From the NCBI GenBank assembly GCA_963660915.1, contig CAVLAO010000051.1:1-11832 (forward strand): DNA of 11,832 nucleotides. The letters are read 5' to 3'. The stretch is from UMGS1766 sp963660915. GTDB lineage: Bacteria; Bacillota; Clostridia; Oscillospirales; Oscillospiraceae. The notes beneath the pieces were generated by a model. It was given only the letters and a program-made list of their open reading frames with translations. It made no database searches and had not been told where the DNA came from. Below are positions 5,323 to 11,832 of this stretch, piece by piece. The first letter of the stretch is position 1, and every line of letters starts with the position of its first letter. Both the position numbers and the translations under genes were made by a program.

Positions 5323-6453
5323 TCACAATCGTTGCGACAACTTTTCAGAATAGGTCCTTCTGAATTCTGAAAATGTTTCCTGATCTAATGCATCACGAAT
5401 TTTCTGCATCAACTCATTATAAAACCAGAGATTATGTGTAACTAGCAATCTCATCGCCAACATTTCATCTGCCTTAACCAAATGCCGTAAATAGGCTCGG
5501 GAATACGCTCGGCAGGTAGGGCATTGACAATCCGGATCAAGCGGCAAGGGATCTATTTTATACTTTTCATTTTTTATATTTATCGTGCCCTGCCACGTAA
5601 ATATTTTTCCGTGACGTGCATTTCTGGCTGGCATAACGCAATCGAAAAAATCAACGCCCCGTGCTACACCCTCAATAATATTACTTGGTGTTCCAACTCC
5701 CATAAGATAGCGCGGCTTTTCCTTTGGCATATATGGTTCTACCGCATCAATCATATCGTACATCACCTGGGTTGGCTCTCCGACTGCCAAACCACCGATA
5801 GCATAGCCGTCACAATCTAATTGCGCGATCTGTTTCATGTGTTCAATACGCAAATCCGGAAAAGTACAGCCTTGGTTAATTCCAAATAGCATCTGCTGCG
5901 GATTCACACAATCTGGCTGCGTATTCAGCCGCTTGTGTTCCGCAACGCAGCGTTCCAACCACCGATAGGTACGTGCGCAAGACTTTTTCGCATACTCATG
6001 CGTTGCCGGATTCTCCACACATTCATCAAATGCCATTGCAATATCGCTGCCCAGATTCGACTGAATCTGCATAGATTCTTCCGGCCCCATAAAAATTCGG
6101 CGACCGTCTACATGAGAAGAAAACGTTACACCTTCTTCCTTGATATTGCGCAATTTCGCCAGAGAAAAAACCTGAAATCCGCCGCTGTCTGTAAGGATCG
6201 GACCATTCCAATTCATGAAATTATGCAGTCCTCCCATGGTTTTGACAACGTCATCTCCCGGCCGGACATGCAAATGATACGTGTTAGACAGTTCGATCTG
6301 ACAGCCGATCTGTTTCAGATCATAGGCCGATAACCCGCCTTTGATTGCCGCCTGGGTTCCTACGTTCATGAATACCGGAGTCTGAACAACTCCATGCGCA
6401 CAGGCAAACTCTCCCCGCCGGGCACGTCCTTCTATTTTTATTACTTTAAACAT
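5323..6453 (-). CDS. tgt: tRNA-guanine transglycosylase
   Basis: This 376-residue enzyme exchanges guanine 34 in GUN-anticodon tRNAs for the queuine precursor preQ1, the base-exchange step of queuosine synthesis. It is a TIM-barrel protein. TDSGGFQVFSL (88-98) includes the general-base Asp 89, and DFFDCVMPARNARHG (268-282) includes the nucleophile Asp 271. The zinc ligands are visible as C309, C311, C314 and H340 in CxCxxC(x25)H. The length matches the bacterial family (about 370-380). ATG at 6453 follows GGAGAG at a normal distance. The gene follows queA by 29 bases on the same strand, and QueA acts on the product of Tgt, so the two form an operon. No preQ1-making genes are in the window. 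Confidence 0.98.
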   Translation of the reverse strand: MFKVIKIEGRARRGEFACAHGVVQTPVFMNVGTQAAIKGGLSAYDLKQIGCQIELSNTYHLHVRPGDDVVKTMGGLHNFMNWNGPILTDSGGFQVFSLAKLRNIKEEGVTFSSHVDGRRIFMGPEESMQIQSNLGSDIAMAFDECVENPATHEYAKKSCARTYRWLERCVAEHKRLNTQPDCVNPQQMLFGINQGCTFPDLRIEHMKQIAQLDCDGYAIGGLAVGEPTQVMYDMIDAVEPYMPKEKPRYLMGVGTPSNIIEGVARGVDFFDCVMPARNARHGKIFTWQGTINIKNEKYKIDPLPLDPDCQCPTCRAYSRAYLRHLVKADEMLAMRLLVTHNLWFYNELMQKIRDALDQETFSEFRRTYSEKLSQRL

Positions 6454-6482
6454 ATATTCTCTCCAATGGCTTAAATCAAGCG

Positions 6483-7505
6483 TTAATAAATAAACATTGC
6501 GTCACCAAACGAAAAAAAGCGATATTTTTCTTTTACTGCTTCCTTATATGCATCTAAAATATGCTCCCGTCCTGCCAAAGCCGAAACCAGCATAATCAGG
6601 GTAGATTCCGGCAAATGGAAATTAGTCACCAACGCATCCATCACCTTGAATTGATAGCCCGGATAAATAAAAATATTTGTCCAACCTCCGGTTGCAGTCA
6701 GTGTACCGTCTTCATTTGCCCAACTCTCCAGTGTTCGGCAGGAAGTTGTTCCAACGCAGATAACGCGTCCGCCTTTTCGTTTTGTTTCATTGACCATGTC
6801 TGCGGTTTCCTGCGGAATCACGCAGTATTCAGAGTGCATTTCATGCTCCGTAATTTCTTCTTCCTTCACGGGGCGAAACGTTCCCAAACCGACATGCAAT
6901 GTCACATAACACAGATTGACACCCTTGTTCTGAATCTCCTCTAAAAGCTTCGGCGTAAAGTGCAGTCCTGCTGTGGGTGCAGCCGCCGATCCAACAACCT
7001 TTGAGTAGACCGTTTGATACCGCTCCTGATCCTTCAATTCTTCCTTAATGTACGGTGGCAACGGCATCCGCCCCAATTCTTCAAGCACTTCGAGGAAAAT
7101 TCCATTGTATTCGAAGTGAACCAATCGATTGCCGTCCGGCAAAACCTCGGTAATCTCTGCCTGAAGCTGCCCCTCTCCAAAACTGATTCTGGCACCTGTG
7201 CGGAGCTTTTTCCCAGGACGAACCAAGCATTCCCAAACATCACCGCCTTTGTCCACAAGCAAAAGAATTTCAACCACCCCGCCGGTAGGACGATGACCAA
7301 TGAGCCGCGCCGGAAGCACACGGGAATTATTTAATACAAGACAATCTCCGGGACGCAAAAATTGGGGCAGATCAAAAAAATGGTGATGCGCAATCGCACC
7401 GGTTTCTTTATCCAGTGTAAGCAAACGGGAGCCATCTCTCCGTTCCAAAGGAGTTTGTGCAATCAGCTCCTGCGGCAAATCATAAAAAAAATCACTTGTT
7501 TTCAT
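6483..7505 (-). CDS. queA: S-adenosylmethionine:tRNA ribosyltransferase-isomerase
   Basis: This 340-residue enzyme transfers and rearranges the ribosyl part of S-adenosylmethionine onto preQ1-modified tRNA to give epoxyqueuosine. The N-terminus MKTSDFFYDLPQELIAQTPL, followed by ERRDGSRLL, is the standard family opening. The family blocks DCLVLNNSRVLPARL (53-67), SAAAPTAGLHFT, LHVGLGTFRPV and the C-terminal TNFHLPESTLIMLVSALAG are all present, so the protein looks complete. The start is ATG at 7505. An AAAGGA motif about 13 bases ahead is a weak, distant ribosome binding site. It is the first gene of the minus-strand block and is divergent from the lysine operon; the roughly 85 bases before the riboswitch promoter must hold its own promoter, which I could not define. 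Confidence 0.98.
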   Translation of the reverse strand: MKTSDFFYDLPQELIAQTPLERRDGSRLLTLDKETGAIAHHHFFDLPQFLRPGDCLVLNNSRVLPARLIGHRPTGGVVEILLLVDKGGDVWECLVRPGKKLRTGARISFGEGQLQAEITEVLPDGNRLVHFEYNGIFLEVLEELGRMPLPPYIKEELKDQERYQTVYSKVVGSAAAPTAGLHFTPKLLEEIQNKGVNLCYVTLHVGLGTFRPVKEEEITEHEMHSEYCVIPQETADMVNETKRKGGRVICVGTTSCRTLESWANEDGTLTATGGWTNIFIYPGYQFKVMDALVTNFHLPESTLIMLVSALAGREHILDAYKEAVKEKYRFFSFGDAMFIY

Positions 7506-7590
7506 TATATTGACTCAATCCTTTATCAGTTTATTCCAAAATCAATCGATTCGTATCCACTGATTTCTCTGTTTTGCATTGGATTATTGC
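7506..7590. other. divergent intergenic region between queA and the lysine operon
   Basis: This AT-rich spacer should contain the leftward queA promoter. Several TTGATT- and TATAAT-like strings exist, but no pair has convincing spacing. I see no gene here. Confidence 0.4.
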
Positions 7591-7619
7591 TTGACGAGTA
7601 TAGGTGTATATGCTAAAGT
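7591..7619 (+). promoter_or_regulatory. promoter of the lysine riboswitch-asd operon
   Basis: TTGACG (7591-7596) is followed after 17 bases by TAAAGT (7614-7619), with a TG extended -10 at 7611-7612. The predicted start is near 7626, within two bases of the first pair of the riboswitch P1 helix, which strongly supports the assignment. Confidence 0.75.
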
Positions 7620-7627
7620 AAAGGGGC

Positions 7628-7798
7628 GTGATAGAGGTGCGAGGCACATGATTATTTCAGCAGAGGATGCCGACATTCGTTGAAGCTGAAAGAAAGGGTT
7701 TCTCGCCGAAGGGACTTTTATCGGCACAAGGTCGCCTGGTCGCAGATTCGAATAGGTCTGTGGCTGTCATCAGAAATAGACTGATGGAGAGCTGTCGC
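7628..7798 (+). ncRNA. lysine riboswitch (L box) aptamer
   Basis: The leader shows the conserved L-box blocks in order: AGAGGTGCGAGG (7634-7645), GCCGAAGG (7704-7711) followed by a GGCAC stretch, and GGCTGTCATCAG (about 7762-7773) with GGAGAGCTGTC near the end. P1 can be drawn as GTGATAG (7628-7634) with CTGTCGC (7792-7798), seven pairs including G-U. These match known lysC/asd leader aptamers in Firmicutes. Lysine binding should promote termination before asd. Confidence 0.93.
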
Positions 7799-7853
7799 TG
7801 CATTTGCACTTTTGGCCGGTTTGACGCATGCCACCCGGACATTATAGTACAAA

Positions 7854-7889
7854 GCCAGCCGGTTTTTCAACCCGCTGGCCATTTTTTTT
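7854..7889 (+). terminator. riboswitch-controlled intrinsic terminator
   Basis: GCCAGC (7854-7859) pairs with GCTGGC (7874-7879), extended across one C-C mismatch by GG/CC. ATTTTTTTT follows. The T-run ends directly at the asd ribosome binding site (GGGAGG, 7890-7895), so termination removes the coding region. The alternative antiterminator pairing was not resolved; GGCCGG at 7814-7819 is a candidate partner. Confidence 0.85.
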
Positions 7890-7904
7890 GGGAGGTAAAG
7901 ATGA

Positions 7905-8999
7905 ATGAAACAGTATAAAGTAGGCATTGTTGGGTGCACCGGAATGGTCGGTCAGCGATTTGTCACCCTGATGGAGAATCATCCCTGGTTCAAACTGACC
8001 GTAGTTGCTGCCAGTGCACGCAGCGCCGGCAAGACCTATGAAGAAGCAGTCTCCCCCCGTTGGGCAATGGACACTCCCATTCCCGAAGAAGCAAAAAATC
8101 TGGTTATTATGGATGCCACTGCAGACATCGAAAAAATCGCCAATACGGTCGACTTTGTTTTCTGTGCTGTGGACATGAAGAAGGAAGAAATCCGCGCACT
8201 GGAAGAAGCCTACGCCAAACACGAATGCCCTGTCGTTTCCAACAACTCTGCTCACCGTTTCACTCCGGATGTTCCTATGGTCGTTCCTGAAATTAACCCG
8301 GAGCATTTGGAAATTATCGCTGCGCAACGGAAGCGCTTGGGAACAAAACGTGGTTTCATTGCAGTAAAATCCAACTGCTCGCTCCAATCCTATGTCCCTG
8401 CTCTGCATCCTCTGCGCAGCAAATACGGGGTGGACAAAGCACTTGTCTGCACCTACCAGGCAATTTCTGGTGCGGGCAAAACCTTTGAAACCTGGCCCGA
8501 AATGTTGGACAACGTGATTCCCTATATCGGCGGCGAGGAAGAGAAGAGCGAACAGGAGCCCATGAAGCTTTGGGGCCGCGTAACAGGCGATCATATTAAA
8601 AATGCTACAACCCCATCTATCACAGCTCAATGCCTTCGTGTTCCGGTATCCAACGGTCATATGGCTGCGGTATTTATGTCCTTCCCCGATGGGAAAAAGC
8701 CGTCAATTGAAGAAATTAAAACGGTATGGGCCAACTTTAAAGGACGTGCGCAAGAGCTGGAGCTTCCTTCTGCCCCCAAGCAATTCCTGCATTACTTTGA
8801 AGAAGACAATCGCCCCCAGACGAAGCTTGATCGCATGACTGAAGGCGGAATGGCAGTTTCCATTGGGCGCCTCCGGCCCGATACGCAATACGATTACAAG
8901 TTCGTCTGCCTGTCCCACAACACGCTGCGCGGCGCTGCAGGTGGTGCGGTTTTGTTGGCGGAATTGCTGTGCGCTGAAGGATATATGGAAAGGAATTGA
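7905..8999 (+). CDS. asd: aspartate-semialdehyde dehydrogenase (archaeal/fungal-type)
   Basis: This 364-residue enzyme reduces aspartyl phosphate to aspartate semialdehyde with NADPH, the branch point to lysine, threonine and methionine. The Rossmann motif GIVGCTGMVGQRF is at 7-19. VVSNNSAHR (110-118) is typical of the family. The catalytic Cys is C158 in VKSNCSLQSY, and the catalytic His is H252 in VSNGHMAAV. Motifs and length fit the archaeal/fungal-like branch rather than the E. coli type. ATG at 7905 is chosen, nine bases from GGGAGG. A second ATG at 7901 is closer and in another frame but encodes only MNETV before a stop, overlapping the asd start. It is the first gene after the lysine riboswitch. 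Its stop is close to dapA, so it belongs to the same operon. Confidence 0.97.
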   Translation: MKQYKVGIVGCTGMVGQRFVTLMENHPWFKLTVVAASARSAGKTYEEAVSPRWAMDTPIPEEAKNLVIMDATADIEKIANTVDFVFCAVDMKKEEIRALEEAYAKHECPVVSNNSAHRFTPDVPMVVPEINPEHLEIIAAQRKRLGTKRGFIAVKSNCSLQSYVPALHPLRSKYGVDKALVCTYQAISGAGKTFETWPEMLDNVIPYIGGEEEKSEQEPMKLWGRVTGDHIKNATTPSITAQCLRVPVSNGHMAAVFMSFPDGKKPSIEEIKTVWANFKGRAQELELPSAPKQFLHYFEEDNRPQTKLDRMTEGGMAVSIGRLRPDTQYDYKFVCLSHNTLRGAAGGAVLLAELLCAEGYMERN

Positions 9000-9007
9000 T
9001 TTTTCTC

Positions 9008-9904
9008 ATGCGTGAACCTGTTTTTACCGGCGCTTGTGTCGCCATTGTCACCCCGTTTAATGCAGAAAACAAGGTGGATTTCGATCGCTTTGGTGATTTG
9101 ATTGAGCGTCAAATCGCCGCAGGAACAGATGCGATCTGTGTTTGCGGAACAACCGGCGAGTCTGCCACCCAAACATTGGAAGAGCATATGGAAACCGTAG
9201 AATACTGCATTAAGAAGGTCGCCGGCCGCGTAAAAGTAATTGCCGGTGCCGGCAGCAACGACACGGCTGCCGCCTTAATGCTGGCTCAGCACGCCGAAGC
9301 CGCCGGAGCTGATGCCCTGCTGCTAGTCACTCCTTACTACAACAAAGCAACACAGGCCGGTTTGATTCGCCACTACGAATACATTGCAGATCGCGTACAT
9401 ACGCCGATTATTCTATACAACGTGCCTTCCCGTACCGGCTGCTCGATCTCTGCAGAAACCTATCAGCATCTGTCGAAGCACCCCAATATTATCGGTGTTA
9501 AGGAGGCAAGTGGCAATTTCAGCTTGATTATCGAAACTCGCCGTCTCTGCGGGGACGATTTCTATATTTGGTCCGGAAACGATGACCAGGTTGTCCCCAT
9601 GATGAGCCTTGGTGCAAAGGGCGTTATCTCTGTTGTCAGCAACATTCTTCCTGAGGTTATGGTTGAGATGTCTCATCTCTGCCTGGAGGGTAAGTTTGCT
9701 GAAGCCTCTAAAATTCAGATTGACTATAACGAGCTTTGCAACGCCCTGTTTATGGAGGTCAATCCCATTCCCGTTAAGATTGCAATGCGTATGATGGGAT
9801 TGGATGAAGGCAATCTGCGTCTGCCTCTGTGCGATATGACGGCTGAACATGAGGCAAAGCTGCGTCAGGTTCTGCTCCGCTATGGCATTCAGTTGGCAAA
9901 CTAA
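9008..9904 (+). CDS. dapA: 4-hydroxy-tetrahydrodipicolinate synthase
   Basis: This 298-residue aldolase condenses pyruvate with aspartate semialdehyde, the first committed step to lysine and diaminopimelate. It is a class I TIM barrel. The Schiff-base Lys is K165 in IIGVKEASGN. CGTTGES (46-52), Y111 in VTPYYNK and Y137 in YNVPSRTG fit the catalytic triad, and SRTG carries the carboxylate-binding Arg. The length is that of the family (about 290-300). The start is uncertain: ATG at 9008 matches the usual N-terminus but is 13 bases from AAGGA. An in-frame TTG at 8996 overlaps the asd stop region but is too close to that site. The gene begins eight bases after asd and is followed 12 bases later by dapB, whose protein uses its product. 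Confidence 0.97.
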   Translation: MREPVFTGACVAIVTPFNAENKVDFDRFGDLIERQIAAGTDAICVCGTTGESATQTLEEHMETVEYCIKKVAGRVKVIAGAGSNDTAAALMLAQHAEAAGADALLLVTPYYNKATQAGLIRHYEYIADRVHTPIILYNVPSRTGCSISAETYQHLSKHPNIIGVKEASGNFSLIIETRRLCGDDFYIWSGNDDQVVPMMSLGAKGVISVVSNILPEVMVEMSHLCLEGKFAEASKIQIDYNELCNALFMEVNPIPVKIAMRMMGLDEGNLRLPLCDMTAEHEAKLRQVLLRYGIQLAN

Positions 9905-9916
9905 GGGGTTTCAGGT

Positions 9917-10675
9917 ATGGCACAAAAAATTATCATCTCCGGTTGCGCTGGACGTATGGGCCAGGTCGTGGAACACATCTGCACTGCCGATCCTGACATC
10001 ACAATCGTCGCAGGCTTCGACGTGAACCCCATAGAGCGGGACTATCCTGTTTTCAGCTCCCCTGCCGATTTCTCCGGTGAGGCCGACGCCGTAATCGACT
10101 TCTCTAATCCAGCCGCATTAGACAATCTGCTTGCTTTCTGCACGGAGAAAAAAATCCCATTAGTGCTGGCAACCACAGGATTTTCCGATGCTCAGCTTGA
10201 ACAAATAAAAGAAGCATCTCAGCAGGTTGCTATCTTCCGCAGTGCAAATATGTCCCTCGGCATCAATGTATTGCTGGAGCTGGTGAAGAAGGCCGCAACG
10301 GTTCTTGGAGACAGTTATGACATCGAAATTGTGGAAAAGCATCACAATCGTAAGGTGGACGCTCCCAGCGGTACCGCACTGATGATTGCCGATGCCGCCG
10401 CGAGTGGGCTAAATTTTGAACCGGAATATGTCTACGAACGCCACAGTGTCCGCCAGAGCCGGGACAAAAAGGAAATCGGCATCAGCGCTATGCGCGGTGG
10501 AACCATTGTCGGCATTCATGAGATTATGTTCGCCGGTCGAGATGAAATAATTGAAATTAAACATACTGCCATGAGCCGTGAGATTTTTGCCACCGGTGCA
10601 GTCAAGGCAGCAAAATATATGGCTGCAGGCCGCACTCCCGGCATGTATGACATGTCCATGTTGGTACAGGAATAA
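9917..10675 (+). CDS. dapB: 4-hydroxy-tetrahydrodipicolinate reductase
   Basis: This 252-residue NAD(P)H-dependent reductase converts the DapA product to tetrahydrodipicolinate. The nucleotide-binding loop GCAGRMGQ is at 9-16. The substrate-binding and catalytic signature EKHHNRKVDAPSGTA is at 140-154, with the His pair and Lys. The C-terminal IHEIMFAGRDEIIEIKHTAM and the ending GMYDMSMLVQ are also characteristic. The length is slightly short but within the family range (about 240-275). ATG at 9917 follows an AAGGGG site. The gene lies in the asd operon, 12 bases behind dapA. The next gene's ribosome binding site begins immediately after the dapB stop, so translation is probably coupled. Confidence 0.97.
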   Translation: MAQKIIISGCAGRMGQVVEHICTADPDITIVAGFDVNPIERDYPVFSSPADFSGEADAVIDFSNPAALDNLLAFCTEKKIPLVLATTGFSDAQLEQIKEASQQVAIFRSANMSLGINVLLELVKKAATVLGDSYDIEIVEKHHNRKVDAPSGTALMIADAAASGLNFEPEYVYERHSVRQSRDKKEIGISAMRGGTIVGIHEIMFAGRDEIIEIKHTAMSREIFATGAVKAAKYMAAGRTPGMYDMSMLVQE

Positions 10676-10691
10676 GAAGGAGCGATTGAAC

Positions 10692-11174
10692 ATGGAAGCA
10701 AAAGTGACTAAAATTTCTTATACAAATGAAATTACACTGATTTCCCTGTCTCTGCCCAGTGGCAGTGCTGTGGCACAGGTTTTGAGTGCATTCTCCTCAG
10801 CAGGCATCAATGTAGATATGATCTCTCAGACCGCTCCTCAAGGCGGTGCTGTACGCATGAGTTTCAGTCTGTCTGACCGCGATCTTGCCGATGCATTGAC
10901 CGTCCTCGGCAAACTCCGCAGCGGGGACAAGGGACTCTCTCCCGAGATTTTGCCGGGCAATTGCAAGATTGCATTCTATGACTCCGATATGGTACACACC
11001 CCCGGCGTTGCCGCAAAGGTATTTGCGTTGCTGTCAGATGCCAACATTTCCATTATGTTGATCACCACCTCTGATGTGGACATTTCCATTTTGATCAACG
11101 CACATGATTTAAGTGATGCTCTGCAAATCATGTCAAACGCATTCTCCATTGCTCCTATTGAGGAAAACTTTTGA
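10692..11174 (+). CDS. stand-alone double ACT-domain protein, aspartokinase regulatory-like
   Basis: This 160-residue protein consists of two ACT-like domains (about 6-75 and 85-155). Hallmarks are the LSAFSSAGINVDMISQTAP segment in the first and VAAKVFALLSDANISIMLIT, followed by a DVDISILIN strand, in the second. This layout is that of the C-terminal regulatory tail of aspartate kinase (compare 'GVAAKVFxxLxxAxINIxMIxTSExxIS'), but there is no kinase domain. ATG at 10692 follows AAGGAG (10677-10682). The longer in-frame upstream extension lies inside dapB and is not credible. As the last gene of the lysine operon, it may sense an amino acid of the aspartate family and act on a partner enzyme, which is inference. 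It could also be an aspartokinase beta-subunit homologue whose catalytic partner lies elsewhere. Confidence 0.85.
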   Translation: MEAKVTKISYTNEITLISLSLPSGSAVAQVLSAFSSAGINVDMISQTAPQGGAVRMSFSLSDRDLADALTVLGKLRSGDKGLSPEILPGNCKIAFYDSDMVHTPGVAAKVFALLSDANISIMLITTSDVDISILINAHDLSDALQIMSNAFSIAPIEENF

Positions 11175-11196
11175 ATTGCATTCGCGCTATTATAAA

Positions 11197-11245
11197 ATAA
11201 AATACAATGGGGTCAGAGCTTTGAAGCGACCCCATTGTATTTTAT
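11197..11245 (+). terminator. terminator of the asd-dapA-dapB-ACT operon
   Basis: A perfect 18-bp stem has arms ATAAAATACAATGGGGTC (11197-11214) and its complement (11228-11245), with a 13-base loop that can itself close as GCTT/AAGC. It lies 22 bases past the ACT gene. The A/T ends let it act in both directions. Confidence 0.88.
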
Positions 11246-11423
11246 CAAGACTCTAAACCGATCCACATAGCATTACGAACGTGTTGTACCGATAAACATC
11301 TATACCGATACTCCTTATTTTCACTAGATTTGAATTGGAAGCCCTATTTTGATACACGCCGGACATCTGTAATCAACAACTTCCACCTACACGTGCTCCA
11401 TATGCGAACCAGCTATTAGCAGT
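11246..11423. other. non-coding region between convergent genes
   Basis: I see no gene of credible size in these 178 bases. Small minus-strand frames exist, one including CPACIKIG, but none has a supporting start site and length. The string ACCGAT recurs four times from about 11260 to 11435. No function can be given. Confidence 0.45.
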
Positions 11424-11459
11424 GCAAAACCGATCAGCATTTCTGCTGATCGGTTTTGC
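11424..11459. terminator. 16-bp perfect hairpin, probably bidirectional terminator
   Basis: GCAAAACCGATCAGCA (11424-11439) and its exact complement (11444-11459) flank a TTTC loop. A five-T run follows on the plus strand at 11461-11465. On the minus strand it stands eight bases past the stop of the edge gene and carries TTTT within its 3' arm. It can end the minus-strand gene, or a plus-strand RNA. Confidence 0.8.
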
Positions 11460-11466
11460 GTTTTTA

Positions 11467-11832
11467 TTATAACATGTGCGTAGTATCCAGATCAATATCG
11501 CCATCAGTAAGTTCATACGCAATATAGCTAATATTACCATTTTCATCATTTTGCAAGATAATATAACCATTGGCAACGCTGTATGTGCCGTAAGTGACGT
11601 GTTGCACACCTACAATTGAACCACGAAGTTCGTATTGTGTATCATCAATAAATTCTAGTTCAAAGCTGCTGGAGCTTAACCACCACTTCCAATAATAGCC
11701 ATCCACAAGGTTGATAACAGTTTCAGCGGTTACTTCATCTACAGGTTCACGCCGATAAATTTCATCAGCATACCCTTCCGGGTCCATCTTTTGGTAAAGT
11801 TCGTCTGCGGTGCTAAAGTGCTGCATATCATC
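11467..11832 (-). CDS. unrecognised protein, 3' part only
   Basis: The frame is open to the window edge; the visible part is 121 residues ending DGDIDLDTTHML at a TAA (11467-11469). An ATG at 11826 is the first in view, but the frame continues upstream, so the true start is probably outside. The protein is acidic and rich in Tyr, Asp and Glu, with alternating beta-strand-like segments (for example FELEFIDDTQYELRG, then GTYSVANGYIIL). This suggests a small beta-barrel or beta-sandwich domain, as in lipocalin-like or lipoprotein folds of unknown function. No membrane segment is visible. I do not recognise a family. It converges on the lysine operon and ends at a hairpin. Confidence 0.6.
   Translation of the reverse strand, partial: DDMQHFSTADELYQKMDPEGYADEIYRREPVDEVTAETVINLVDGYYWKWWLSSSSFELEFIDDTQYELRGSIVGVQHVTYGTYSVANGYIILQNDENGNISYIAYELTDGDIDLDTTHML

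Noticed and set aside
7842..8660. A 272-residue minus-strand open frame opposite asd.
   Set aside because: It lies wholly antisense to a strongly supported enzyme gene and its riboswitch, with Cys- and Phe-rich composition and no motif.
10578..10691. An N-terminal extension of the ACT protein inside dapB.
   Set aside because: The extension has no protein-like composition, and a good ribosome binding site precedes the ATG at 10692.

Overview
The window looks like a chromosomal segment of an anaerobic Clostridia-class Firmicute, probably an Oscillospiraceae-like gut bacterium. This placement is inferred from three things: an L-box lysine riboswitch driving an asd-dapA-dapB operon, a queA-tgt-smpB-cyclophilin-ssrA block, and an adjoining fragment of the VirD4/serine-recombinase conjugative elements common in gut Clostridia. 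No species is claimed.

Bases 1-3600 are a decaying mobile-element remnant, with everything readable on the minus strand. From right to left it holds three tandem terminator-like hairpins, a VirD4/TraG-type coupling protein (1643-3466), a small helix-turn-helix protein (1373-1630), a MazF/PemK-type toxin gene interrupted by an in-frame TAG (781-1137), a 51-residue protein overlapping its end (636-791), a 43-codon scrap of a large serine recombinase (481-612), and an unassigned C-terminal-looking reading frame (233-480). At the far left a near-consensus minus-strand promoter sits directly before a strong terminator hairpin. That hairpin's loop sequence recurs in a second, only partly visible hairpin at the window edge.

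Bases 3695-7505 form a minus-strand housekeeping block: queA and tgt (queuosine tRNA modification), smpB, a cyclophilin-type peptidyl-prolyl isomerase, and ssrA (tmRNA). SmpB and tmRNA are partners in trans-translation, and here they flank the isomerase gene. The tmRNA 3' end faces the mobile element, which suits the known use of ssrA as an integration site, but no duplicated attachment core was found.

Bases 7591-11245 form the plus-strand lysine operon: promoter, lysine riboswitch, intrinsic terminator, then asd, dapA, dapB and a stand-alone double-ACT protein resembling an aspartokinase regulatory tail, closed by an 18-bp perfect-stem terminator. When lysine binds, the riboswitch should favour termination before asd, so the branch from aspartyl phosphate to tetrahydrodipicolinate is shut off.

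Bases 11246-11832 hold a short intergenic region, a second perfect hairpin and the 3' part of an unrecognised minus-strand gene that runs off the right edge. I see no CRISPR array, phage module or clearly new multi-gene system. The least explained signals are the promoter-hairpin unit at the left edge, the tmRNA tag without an obvious alanine resume codon, and the stand-alone ACT protein.
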